Assembly: GCA_016938065.1 (NCBI GenBank)
Contig: JAFGVI010000070.1
Coordinates: 1-33,306 of the forward strand
Origin: Deltaproteobacteria bacterium
GTDB taxonomy: Bacteria; Desulfobacterota; Anaeroferrophillalia; Anaeroferrophillales; Tharpellaceae
Reading direction: 5' to 3'
Length of the DNA stretch: 33,306 nucleotides
Below are positions 9,201 to 15,747 of the stretch, piece after piece. How positions within the stretch are numbered: position 1 is the stretch's first letter; every line of letters starts with the position of its first letter. The position numbers and the translations under genes are program-made. The notes beneath the pieces are model-generated. The model was not told the origin of the DNA. It ran no database searches and worked only from the letters and a program-made list of their open reading frames with translations.

Positions 9201-9455
9201 CTGCAGGAAGAGCTCAAACGCTATCTCGGCATTGATGTGCTCAAAGTCGAAGGCGGGGGCGGCAATGTCGAAGAGGCGATGATCACAGTCGGCAAATATC
9301 TGACCCCGAAACTCTATCTCAGTTTCGGCCAGTCCCTCTTTTCTGCCGTCAATCTCGCCACACTGCGCTACCGGATGAGTGAAAAATGGGAAGTGGAATC
9401 ACAGTTCGGCACCGTCAGCGGGGCCGATATCTTCTACAAACTTGAGTTCCGCTGA
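6246..9455 (+). CDS. tamB: Translocation and assembly module protein TamB (AsmA-like/DUF490)
   Basis: A 1069-residue periplasm-spanning protein. One N-terminal membrane anchor (about residues 4-28) is followed by a long, repetitive, amphipathic beta-rich region typical of the TamB/AsmA-like lipid-transfer group. The conserved C-terminal DUF490 portion includes TPTMTDTEILSYIVLG and ends in GADIFYKLEFR. It starts at GTG 6246, overlapping the tamA stop by four bases (GTGA), so TamA and TamB are probably made together. The central region is leucine- and glutamine-rich and less conserved. The length is at the short end for the family but architecturally complete. Confidence 0.9.
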   Translation: MKKRLLIISLLGFSSLLLAALSLLVWLSCSLSGSRCLLTLCTQLTPVQIKATVIRPLMQGLQAENVQLNWPEGGLTLTRLALDWQPQALFDRRLHLDLVHLEGLKLHLNPSVQTPAARPALKIAPLTFPALPKLPVAIELVRLELDGLGLEQAPAATQAEAVTLQLCSLTGGFTCRNDRLELQMKFAGARTASLPEQNLNGELNGIWQGRQLDLSRLTLDGRAFHLEGRGRPEQRLEIALAVDDLGQILSHSRGALHLSGWLACNRELGPCCALEGSFQHIIVAESRADEGDFAFHWPGGERPGRLEFKAKTLAHNQLTLNNLQFLLTGQTEQHELTLTTDWMESNHLTLQAAGGWRNGIWNGELQQLAGSEEHLGNWHLQKTTTLAAGPEKLELGDFLLTGEQGWQLQGRIKAAPQTARYQSELAWQNFSLALLQPLTEPLQLDGQLDGRLRLESRDLNHLFCDLQLHGNPSFTQAGRTLAFSRTSLKAIWNENGLQGEAVLNPAIGGAINARLHSPDPGHPGWPEPCSVNLDWSDLPLARIAAWFQPQENFSGRWQGALQGVWPHHSGPFTMSGHSWIEEGKLSWKSQENRLSATLEKAEVNFDWQAEQSHAEIDILLADKGRLNGLLTLPLPASLPLAWKDDLPLTGKLAFTFDELGMASLLFPEMVDEVRGRLSGELQVEGEVTKPNLRGSFALEKAGGSIPKAGLHIEDLSLQGRFDHNRLKLTRLHLNSGGGELNGGGEVELEGWLPAKWNLALKGEKVLLIDLPELSLRISPDLQLEGTLAGTAVSGTIAVPEMLLTGIANPPLTASPDVVLVEKTQKNAPPPAKVKLTVNTDITLGKSVVIKAQGLDARLEGKLKLKNDAQEHYLADGEIRIAQGSYAAYGLRLPISRGRLFFVGGVVEEPVLDILAERIIGEIKAGILVSGTPRQPQVRLVSTPTMTDTEILSYIVLGHPYDKAGGESSALMLAANALLARGESAALQEELKRYLGIDVLKVEGGGGNVEEAMITVGKYLTPKLYLSFGQSLFSAVNLATLRYRMSEKWEVESQFGTVSGADIFYKLEFR

Positions 9456-9525
9456 TTACCGATACGCAAAAAGCTTGACAAACACCTTGGAATTGAAAAC
9501 CATGCAGCCGCATATCTGAAAAAAC

Positions 9526-9555
9526 TTGGTAAAAATTCCTCATCTCCTGTATAGT
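9526..9555 (+). promoter_or_regulatory. Weak candidate promoter for the CNNM/HlyC-like gene
   Basis: TTGGTA (9526-9531) and TATAGT (9550-9555) lie 18 bases apart, 47 bases before the ATG at 9603, in the gap after tamB. The spacing is one base longer than optimal, and no other support is visible. Confidence 0.3.
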
Positions 9556-9602
9556 TCGGGTTATGCTGTTTCAGCCTGATCCTTAACCCCCAAAATTGAC
9601 TT

Positions 9603-10916
9603 ATGATTATTAAAATTCTCACCGTCCTCTTCATTATTTTTACCAATGCCTTTTTTGTCGCCGCAGAATTTGCTCTGGTCAAACTGCGCAGCAGCGAAGT
9701 TGCCGTGCTGGCCCGCAACGGCGGGCGCGCCGCCAAAGCCGTGGAAAAGATTGTCACACATCTCGACGTCTACCTTTCCGCCTGTCAGCTCGGTATAACC
9801 CTGGCCAGTCTCGCCCTGGGCTGGGTGGGCGAACCGCTGGTCGCCAGACTGCTGGAACCGGCGGTCACGTTTCTCGGCCTGGCGCCGGAAAAAAGTCATT
9901 ATATCGCGCTGCCCCTGGCCTTCACCCTGATCTCCTTTCTCCATATCACCGTCGGTGAACAGGCCCCGAAAATTCTGGCCATTCAGAAATATCAGGCGGC
10001 CGCCCTCTTTGTGTCGCTGCCCCTGCTGATTTTCCGCTGGATCTTCATGCCCTTCATCTGGGCTCTTAATTTCTCCAGCAACGGTCTTTTGCGCCTGATC
10101 GGCCTCAGCCTCGACGAAGTCCACAGCGCCAGCCATACCGAGGAGGAGTTGCGCCACATCCTCCTCGAATCGACGGTCGGCGGCCTGCTTAAACCGCGCG
10201 AACGGCGGATCATGGAAAACGTCATGGATCTTGAGGATAAATATGCCCGCCGCTATATGCTGCCGCGCAACCAGATTGTCTATCTCAATATCAGAGACGG
10301 GATTGAGGAGAAACTGCGCCGGGCCGCGGCCTCGGGACATACTCGGCTGCCGCTCTGTGACGGCGATCTCGATCATATTCTGGGCATTGTCCATGTCAAG
10401 GATATTTTTCAGCGACTGGCTACCGATCAGCCTTTGCCCTCGTTGCAGAACATCGCCCGCAAAGCGGTCTATCTTCCGGAAAACATTCACCTCGATGCCC
10501 TGCTGTTGGAATTTCAGAAACGCAAGGTGCTGATGGCGCTGCTGGTTGATGAATACGGCTCGGTTTCCGGAATGATCACCTTGGAAAACGTCCTCGAAGA
10601 GCTGGTGGGACCGATTCAGGATGAATTTGACCACGAAACCCCGTTCATCACCCGTACCGGGGCCCAGTCTTTCGCAGTTAACGCCCTCTGTCCGGCCGAT
10701 GAAGTCGCCAAAACCTGCAGCCTGTCGCTGCCGGCTGACACCACGGCGGACACGATCGGCGGCGTCGTGGTCGATCTGCTTGGCCGTATTCCGGAAGCGG
10801 GCGAGACCGTTGTTCTGGAAAACTTTGAGATCGTCATCAAAGAGGCCGATCAGCGCCACATCATTGCAGTTCTGATTCGCCCGGCAGCCGCCGCAACCGT
10901 TCCCGGAACAACCTGA
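9603..10916 (+). CDS. CNNM/HlyC-CorC family membrane protein with CBS domains
   Basis: A 437-residue inner-membrane protein. The N-terminal CNNM (DUF21) transmembrane domain covers about 1-190 and begins with a hydrophobic helix followed by FFVAAEFALVKLRSSEV. A pair of CBS domains covers about 205-340, including GIVHVKDIF and the second-repeat phrase VDEYGSVSGMITLENVLEEL. A CorC/HlyC transporter-associated domain ends the protein (about 350-430). The family is linked to Mg2+ or Na+ transport and was historically labelled hemolysin. Known members are regulated by nucleotides bound to the CBS pair. No clear Shine-Dalgarno sequence precedes the ATG. The CorA-like transporter at 3422 is the only other likely Mg-related gene in the window. 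Confidence 0.87.
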   Translation: MIIKILTVLFIIFTNAFFVAAEFALVKLRSSEVAVLARNGGRAAKAVEKIVTHLDVYLSACQLGITLASLALGWVGEPLVARLLEPAVTFLGLAPEKSHYIALPLAFTLISFLHITVGEQAPKILAIQKYQAAALFVSLPLLIFRWIFMPFIWALNFSSNGLLRLIGLSLDEVHSASHTEEELRHILLESTVGGLLKPRERRIMENVMDLEDKYARRYMLPRNQIVYLNIRDGIEEKLRRAAASGHTRLPLCDGDLDHILGIVHVKDIFQRLATDQPLPSLQNIARKAVYLPENIHLDALLLEFQKRKVLMALLVDEYGSVSGMITLENVLEELVGPIQDEFDHETPFITRTGAQSFAVNALCPADEVAKTCSLSLPADTTADTIGGVVVDLLGRIPEAGETVVLENFEIVIKEADQRHIIAVLIRPAAAATVPGTT

Positions 10917-11020
10917 AAGGAGCCTGCAATCCCGCCCCAAATCATCTACAGAGCTCTGATCATCCGCCGCAGACCGCCTTTCCCAAAGATAAAGCGAGCC
11001 CCCTTGATGGAGAATTTACC

Positions 11021-11083
11021 ATGCTTGACTACTTCGTAAATCTGTGGCGTGATCACGCCGTTCTGATCGATGAAACCGGTTAA
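11021..11083 (+). other. Possible 20-codon upstream ORF overlapping the permease start
   Basis: An ATG at 11021 opens a 20-codon frame (MLDYFVNLWRDHAVLIDETG) that ends at TAA 11081-11083. It overlaps the ATG of the permease gene (11070) in a different frame. It could be a leader peptide or translational coupling device, or it could be chance. No strong ribosome site is visible for either start, and coding evidence is limited to length and position. Confidence 0.2.
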
Positions 11084-13274
11084 AAAAACCTCTGCAGAAC
11101 CGGGGCTGGGTCTCTTCGGCGCCACCATGGTCGGGGTTGGAGCCATTGTCGGCGGCGGCATTCTCGCCCTTTCCGGCGTCGCTTTTGCCAGTGCCGGACC
11201 GGGAGTCTTGCTCGCCTTTTTCGGCAACGCCGTGATCGCCGCCATCACGGCCCTCAGTTTCGCCGAGCTCGCGGCCGCGTTTCCGGTCTCCGGTGGCACC
11301 TACATCTTTGCCAAAAAAGTCCTGCCGGTGGGCACCGCTTTCGCGGTCGGCTGGATCGTCTATTTCGCCTCGGTCGTCGCCGGAGTCCTCTACGGGCTCG
11401 GTTTTGCCGCCTTCTCTCTGGGCCTGATCAAGAGCCTGCTGCCCAATCTGGCCGCGCTGCTCGACGGCCGCCTGCCCACCACCCTGCTGGCGATGGCGAC
11501 CACCGCCCTGCTCGCCTGGCGGCTCTACCGCTTTCCGGGCGGCGGTGACAGCCTGGTCAACATCATCAAGGTCCTGGTCTTTACCGCGGTCATCGGCGGC
11601 GGCGTCCTCTTTTTTTTCGGCCCGCAGAAAATTGACATCGTCCGGGCCTGTCGGCCCTTCCTGCCCTGCGGCGTCTGGGGCGTGTTCACCGCCATGGGCT
11701 ACTCCTTTATCGCCCTGCAGGGCTTTGATCTGATCGCCTCGGTGGCGGGCGAGGTGCGCCAGGCGCGCAGCAATGTGCCCAAAGCCATGTTCATATCCCT
11801 GGGCATTGCCGTGACAATCTATATTCCCCTGCTGCTGGTCGTCCTGATTGTCGGCGTCCCGCCGGGAGTACCGGTCACGGTCTGGGCCCGCATTCATCAG
11901 GAGACCCTGATCGCCGATGCCGCGGCCCGTTTTCTCGGCCCGAGCGGTTTCTGGCTGGTGATGGTCGCCGGAGTGCTGTCGATGTTTTCGGCCCTGGCGG
12001 CGAATCTGTTTGCCGCCTCCCGCCTGGCCCAGGCAATGGCCCGGGATCGCACGCTGCCGCGGTCATGGCAGATCAACGACCGCAAAACCGGCACTCCGCG
12101 CAATGCCATTCTCGTCACTACCGGCATCTCGCTGCTGATCCTGATACTGGTCGGCGATGTTTCCGCGGCGGGCGCGGCCGCATCCCTGATCTTTCTCATC
12201 ACCTTTGCTCTGGTGCATCTCATCTGTATTCTGGCCCGCCGCCGCTCGCAATCGCTGCCGGGTTTCAAAGTCCCCTGGCATCCCTGGCTGCCTCTGGCCG
12301 GTCTTCTGCTCTGCAGCGGTCTGGCTCTGTTTCAGGGGGTAGCCGTGCCGGTAGCCGGGATCATCACTACCATCTGGCTCATCGGCGGCGGTTTTCTTTA
12401 CGCCTTTAAACTCGGCCAGAATGCCCGCACCTTTGATGCCGCGGCCGAAGCCGCCGATCCCGAGCTGCTGACGCTCCGGGGGCGCAACCCCCTGGTGCTG
12501 GTCCCCGTAGCCAATCCGGCCAACGCCGAAGCTTTAGCCGGGCTGGCCAGCCGTCTGGCGACCCCGAAGAGCGGCCGGGTCATGCTCCTGCACGTTGTCA
12601 GCCCGCAGAACAGTTCTGCAGAGCGGGCTCTCGACAACCTGGCTCATGTTCTGCGCCACTCCATGGCTGCCGCCATGCGGGCCGGGGTCAGCGCTCAGGC
12701 GCTGGCCACCTTCTCCGACAATCCCTGGTCGGAGATCAAGCGGGTCGCCGGTCTGCACCGCTGCAACAGCCTGCTGCTGGGCATGAGCCGCATTGACGAG
12801 GCCACGATGAGCGGGACCCTCGAAGAGCTGTTTGATCGTCTGGAATGCAATGTCGCCGTCCTGCGGGCCCCGACCGGATGGCAGGTAGAGCAGGCCCGAC
12901 ATATTCTGGTGCCGGTAAGTCTGCGCTCACGCCCCAACGCCCTGCGGGCCCGTCTTCTGAGCCATTTAAACCGCCACGACCGCGACTGCCTCATCACCTA
13001 TCTCATGGTAATCCCCTCCACCCTTTCCCCGGCCGCACAGGAACGGGTGCGCCGGGTCAATACCACCAACATGATTGATGAGATCACAGGGGCTGTTCTG
13101 CAGGTTGTGGTCAGCGACGAAGCCCTGCCGGCCATCATCACGGCCGCGGCCGAGACCGATATGATCGTGCTCGGCCTCGAGCAGAACAAGCAGAAACGGC
13201 GCGTCATCAGCGCCATTCCTCAGGGCGTTCTGCGCGGCACCGACAAAGCGGTTCTGCTCCTGGGACAGAGCTGA
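11070..13274 (+). CDS. APC-family amino acid permease fused to two C-terminal Usp-like domains
   Basis: A 734-residue inner-membrane protein. Residues 1-450 are a typical amino acid-polyamine-organocation transporter with about twelve membrane helices and the first-helix signature GVGAIVGGGILALSGVAF. A cytoplasmic tail holds two universal-stress-protein-like alpha/beta units, about 475-600 (starts NPLVLVPVA, ends VAVLRAP) and 610-734 (starts HILVPVSLR, ends KAVLLLGQ). APC-Usp fusions are known, and the Usp part is presumed to sense nucleotides or stress. The usual GxxG-type ATP loop is not well kept in either unit. The substrate cannot be predicted. The ATG at 11070 fits the start of the first helix. 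Confidence 0.87.
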   Translation: MKPVKKTSAEPGLGLFGATMVGVGAIVGGGILALSGVAFASAGPGVLLAFFGNAVIAAITALSFAELAAAFPVSGGTYIFAKKVLPVGTAFAVGWIVYFASVVAGVLYGLGFAAFSLGLIKSLLPNLAALLDGRLPTTLLAMATTALLAWRLYRFPGGGDSLVNIIKVLVFTAVIGGGVLFFFGPQKIDIVRACRPFLPCGVWGVFTAMGYSFIALQGFDLIASVAGEVRQARSNVPKAMFISLGIAVTIYIPLLLVVLIVGVPPGVPVTVWARIHQETLIADAAARFLGPSGFWLVMVAGVLSMFSALAANLFAASRLAQAMARDRTLPRSWQINDRKTGTPRNAILVTTGISLLILILVGDVSAAGAAASLIFLITFALVHLICILARRRSQSLPGFKVPWHPWLPLAGLLLCSGLALFQGVAVPVAGIITTIWLIGGGFLYAFKLGQNARTFDAAAEAADPELLTLRGRNPLVLVPVANPANAEALAGLASRLATPKSGRVMLLHVVSPQNSSAERALDNLAHVLRHSMAAAMRAGVSAQALATFSDNPWSEIKRVAGLHRCNSLLLGMSRIDEATMSGTLEELFDRLECNVAVLRAPTGWQVEQARHILVPVSLRSRPNALRARLLSHLNRHDRDCLITYLMVIPSTLSPAAQERVRRVNTTNMIDEITGAVLQVVVSDEALPAIITAAAETDMIVLGLEQNKQKRRVISAIPQGVLRGTDKAVLLLGQS

Positions 13275-13332
13275 AGGATATAAACCCGGACACAGACCAG
13301 CGCCGCCTTACAGCCCGGAGCGGAGTTTATAG

Positions 13333-13361
13333 TTGACAGTTAAACGTTTAAGCTATAGGTT
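13333..13361 (+). promoter_or_regulatory. Candidate promoter for the PilZ-RNase operon
   Basis: TTGACA (13333-13338) is followed by a possible -10 element, either TATAGG (13354-13359, 15-base spacer) or TAGGTT (13356-13361, 17-base spacer). It lies about 90 bases before the PilZ ATG. The palindrome at 13340-13351 falls inside the spacer, where a bound protein would block RNA polymerase. Confidence 0.4.
13341..13353 (+). promoter_or_regulatory. Palindromic motif TAAACGTTTAAGC, candidate operator (copy 2)
   Basis: An exact 13-base match to the site at 2900-2912. Here the palindrome extends to twelve bases, TTAAACGTTTAA (13340-13351). It lies between the proposed -35 and -10 elements upstream of the PilZ gene. 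Confidence 0.35.
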
Positions 13362-13448
13362 GCAGAGGCTGACTTTACCCGCAGACCGGAACCCTCATCA
13401 GCCAAATTCGATCAGGACTTAAACAGACCGGAAACACAGGAGGAGAGA

Positions 13449-13808
13449 ATGGAAGAACACCGCAGTTTCAGCCGGATAAAATTCCAGGCCCATACCAAAA
13501 TTGAGATTGCCGGCCACCCCTACGGCGGTGAACTTCTTGATATTTCCCTGAAAGGGGCTCTGATCAAAACCAGCAACCAACTCCCGCTCGCCCTGCATGA
13601 AGAGGCCCTGATCAAGGTTTTTCTGCCCTCATCAAGTATCTCGATGAACTTCAATGCCTGCCTGGTACATCTTGACAGCGACCTCTATGGTTTCAAGTTC
13701 ATCAGTTATGATGCGGAAAGCATGACCCACCTGCGGCGCCTGCTCGAATTCAACCTGGAGAGCCAGGAACAGGTTATCAAAGAGCTCTTTTTTCTGCAGA
13801 AGGTTTGA
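13449..13808 (+). CDS. PilZ domain protein (probable c-di-GMP receptor)
   Basis: A 119-residue single-domain cytosolic protein. The two c-di-GMP-binding motifs of PilZ are visible: RSFSR (residues 5-9, the RxxxR motif) and DISLKG (about 33-38, the [D/N]xSxxG motif). Strand-like segments then make up the small beta-barrel, followed by a C-terminal helix (MTHLRRLLEFNLESQEQVIKE). A strong AGGAGG ribosome site precedes the ATG. Its TGA overlaps the TTG start of the downstream ribonuclease gene, suggesting coupled translation. With both motifs intact it probably binds c-di-GMP. No diguanylate cyclase or phosphodiesterase lies in the window. Confidence 0.88.
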   Translation: MEEHRSFSRIKFQAHTKIEIAGHPYGGELLDISLKGALIKTSNQLPLALHEEALIKVFLPSSSISMNFNACLVHLDSDLYGFKFISYDAESMTHLRRLLEFNLESQEQVIKELFFLQKV

Positions 13809-15682
13809 AAAGAACCTTAAACATGACCAGCACAAATCTGCAAATAGGAGCTCTCTTACTTTACAAAAGTCATCCGGCAAAACTTATCGGACTGGGCGAC
13901 AAGATTGAGATCGATCTGCTTTTTCAGGCGCAGAGCAAAAAGGTCCGGCCCAAGGATGTCACCTGCCTGCACCCCGGCCCCTTCACCCAGTTAACCCAGT
14001 TGAATTATGATATTAAAGACCTTGAGGAAGCGCGGGCCCTCTTAAGCGGCGCCGAGACCTCTTTGGCCGAAATCGCCGAACTGGTGTTCAACCAGACCTC
14101 GGCGGCAGCCATCTGGAGCGCCTGGCAGATTGTCACGACAGGCATCCATTTTTACGGATCGCCCAGCGCCGTCAAGGCCCGCTCCGACGAGGAATACCTT
14201 GAGGAGATAGAGAAAAGAGCCGCGAAAAAAGCCCGCCATGAAAGCTGGCAATCCTTTATTGAAAGGGTCGCGGAAAAGACCTTCATCGATTCTGATCGGG
14301 TTTTTCTTGCGGAAGTGGAAAATCTGGCCCTGGGTCAGGCCACGGAGAGCCGCCTTCTGCAGCATCTCGGCCGTCAGCAGTCGCGTGAGAATGCGCATGC
14401 CCTTCTGCTGGAACTGAAATTCTGGGAAACCACCTTCAACCCTCACCCGCAACGCCTTGAGCTGCTGCCCGACAACCCCCGGGAAGATCGGCACGAGGTC
14501 TCTGAATGCCTCTGTTCAGCGGCAGAGCGCCTTGACTTGACCCGCCTGGATGCGTTTGCCATTGATGATGAGGACAGCAACGACCCTGATGACGCGATAA
14601 GTTTCGATGGCAAAAGAGTCTGGGTTCATATTGCCGATGTGGCCAGCCTGATCGACATTGACACGCCGGCCGACCACCACGCCCGTGACCGGGCCGCCAC
14701 CCTCTACCTGCCGGAAACAACCCGACCCATGCTGCCCCAGAGCATCACGGACAGACTCGGCATCGGCCTGCAGGAGACCTCGCTGGCCCTCTCTTTCGCC
14801 CTAGACCTCGACGCCAGAGGCACAATTCTCGATTTTGAGATCGTCCCCAGCCGCATCCGGGTGACCCGCTTAAGCTACAACGAGGCGGAAAATCTGCTCG
14901 ACACCAATCCGCAGCTGACAAAGCTTCTCGCCCTGACCCGGGCCCACCGGGAGCAGAGACTGCGAGCCGGAGCCGTCGAGATCGAACTGCCCGAATGTAA
15001 AATAAAGGTCTGCGAAAAACGCATCAGCATTACCCCGCTGCCCAATCTTCAGAGTCGTAATCTGGTCAGTGAAGCGATGCTGATGACGGGCGCGGCCTGT
15101 GCCATCTATGCGCAAAAGCATGACCTGGCCATGCCTCATGCCAGCCAGACGCCGCCGCAGGAGCTGCCCGAAACCGATGATCTGCCGCCCCTGGTGGGCA
15201 TGTACGCCAAACGCCGCGCCATGCGCCCCGGCCGCCTGAGCTGCTCGCCCCTGACCCATTTCGGACTGGGTCTCAAAGCCTATATCAGGGTAACCAGCCC
15301 CTTGCGCCGCTACCTTGACCTGATCGCGCACCAGCAGCTCCGCCGCCACCTTAAAGGACTGCCGACTCTTGATCAGAGCCAGATTACCGCCCGCATCGCC
15401 GCGGTCAGCAGCACCAGCGCGCAGATCCGCCAGGCTGAACGCCTCTCCAACCGGCACTGGACCCTGACGTTTCTGCAGCAGCACCCGGAATGGCAGGGAA
15501 TCGGTATTGTCATGGCTGAATGGGGACGGAAATCCCTGCTCCTGGTCCCTGAGCTGGCGCTTGAGGTGGAGCAGGCCATCACCGGCAATCAGGCCCCGGG
15601 AACCCGACTGCTGCTCTCCGCGCCCCGCGTCAATCTGCCCTATCTCGAAGTCTTTTTTCAGACCAAGGTGCTGGGACAGTAA
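13805..15682 (+). CDS. RNase II/R-family exoribonuclease (RNB domain)
   Basis: A 625-residue 3'-to-5' exoribonuclease of the RNB superfamily. The first ~240 residues are an unusual helical/OB-like N-terminal region. The catalytic RNB domain starts near 250 with IDDEDSNDPDDAIS, which keeps the four metal-binding aspartates (D254, D260, D262, D263). The distal motif VTSPLRRYLDLIAHQQLRR is also typical. The C-terminus carries a short S1-like beta segment. Two starts are possible: TTG at 13805, overlapping the PilZ stop with AGAAGG just upstream, or ATG at 13823. The protein belongs with the shorter VacB/RNase II-like group, not full-length RNase R. Confidence 0.88.
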   Translation: MKRTLNMTSTNLQIGALLLYKSHPAKLIGLGDKIEIDLLFQAQSKKVRPKDVTCLHPGPFTQLTQLNYDIKDLEEARALLSGAETSLAEIAELVFNQTSAAAIWSAWQIVTTGIHFYGSPSAVKARSDEEYLEEIEKRAAKKARHESWQSFIERVAEKTFIDSDRVFLAEVENLALGQATESRLLQHLGRQQSRENAHALLLELKFWETTFNPHPQRLELLPDNPREDRHEVSECLCSAAERLDLTRLDAFAIDDEDSNDPDDAISFDGKRVWVHIADVASLIDIDTPADHHARDRAATLYLPETTRPMLPQSITDRLGIGLQETSLALSFALDLDARGTILDFEIVPSRIRVTRLSYNEAENLLDTNPQLTKLLALTRAHREQRLRAGAVEIELPECKIKVCEKRISITPLPNLQSRNLVSEAMLMTGAACAIYAQKHDLAMPHASQTPPQELPETDDLPPLVGMYAKRRAMRPGRLSCSPLTHFGLGLKAYIRVTSPLRRYLDLIAHQQLRRHLKGLPTLDQSQITARIAAVSSTSAQIRQAERLSNRHWTLTFLQQHPEWQGIGIVMAEWGRKSLLLVPELALEVEQAITGNQAPGTRLLLSAPRVNLPYLEVFFQTKVLGQ

Positions 15683-15747
15683 AGACGCCGGCAGCAGCTC
15701 TAACCCCGGCCGCAAAAATCAAGAGAGACTGATGCCTCATACCCTCT

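Noticed and set aside
9561-10940. A 459-codon open frame on the - strand opposite the CNNM/HlyC-like gene.
   Set aside because: The + strand gene has complete CNNM and CBS features. The antisense frame is Gln/Asp/Gly-rich shadow sequence with no domain.
11016-11897. A 293-codon - strand frame opposite the permease.
   Set aside because: Its very high Gly/Asp/Arg/Gln content is typical of the antisense of a membrane protein gene, and the + strand permease is clear.
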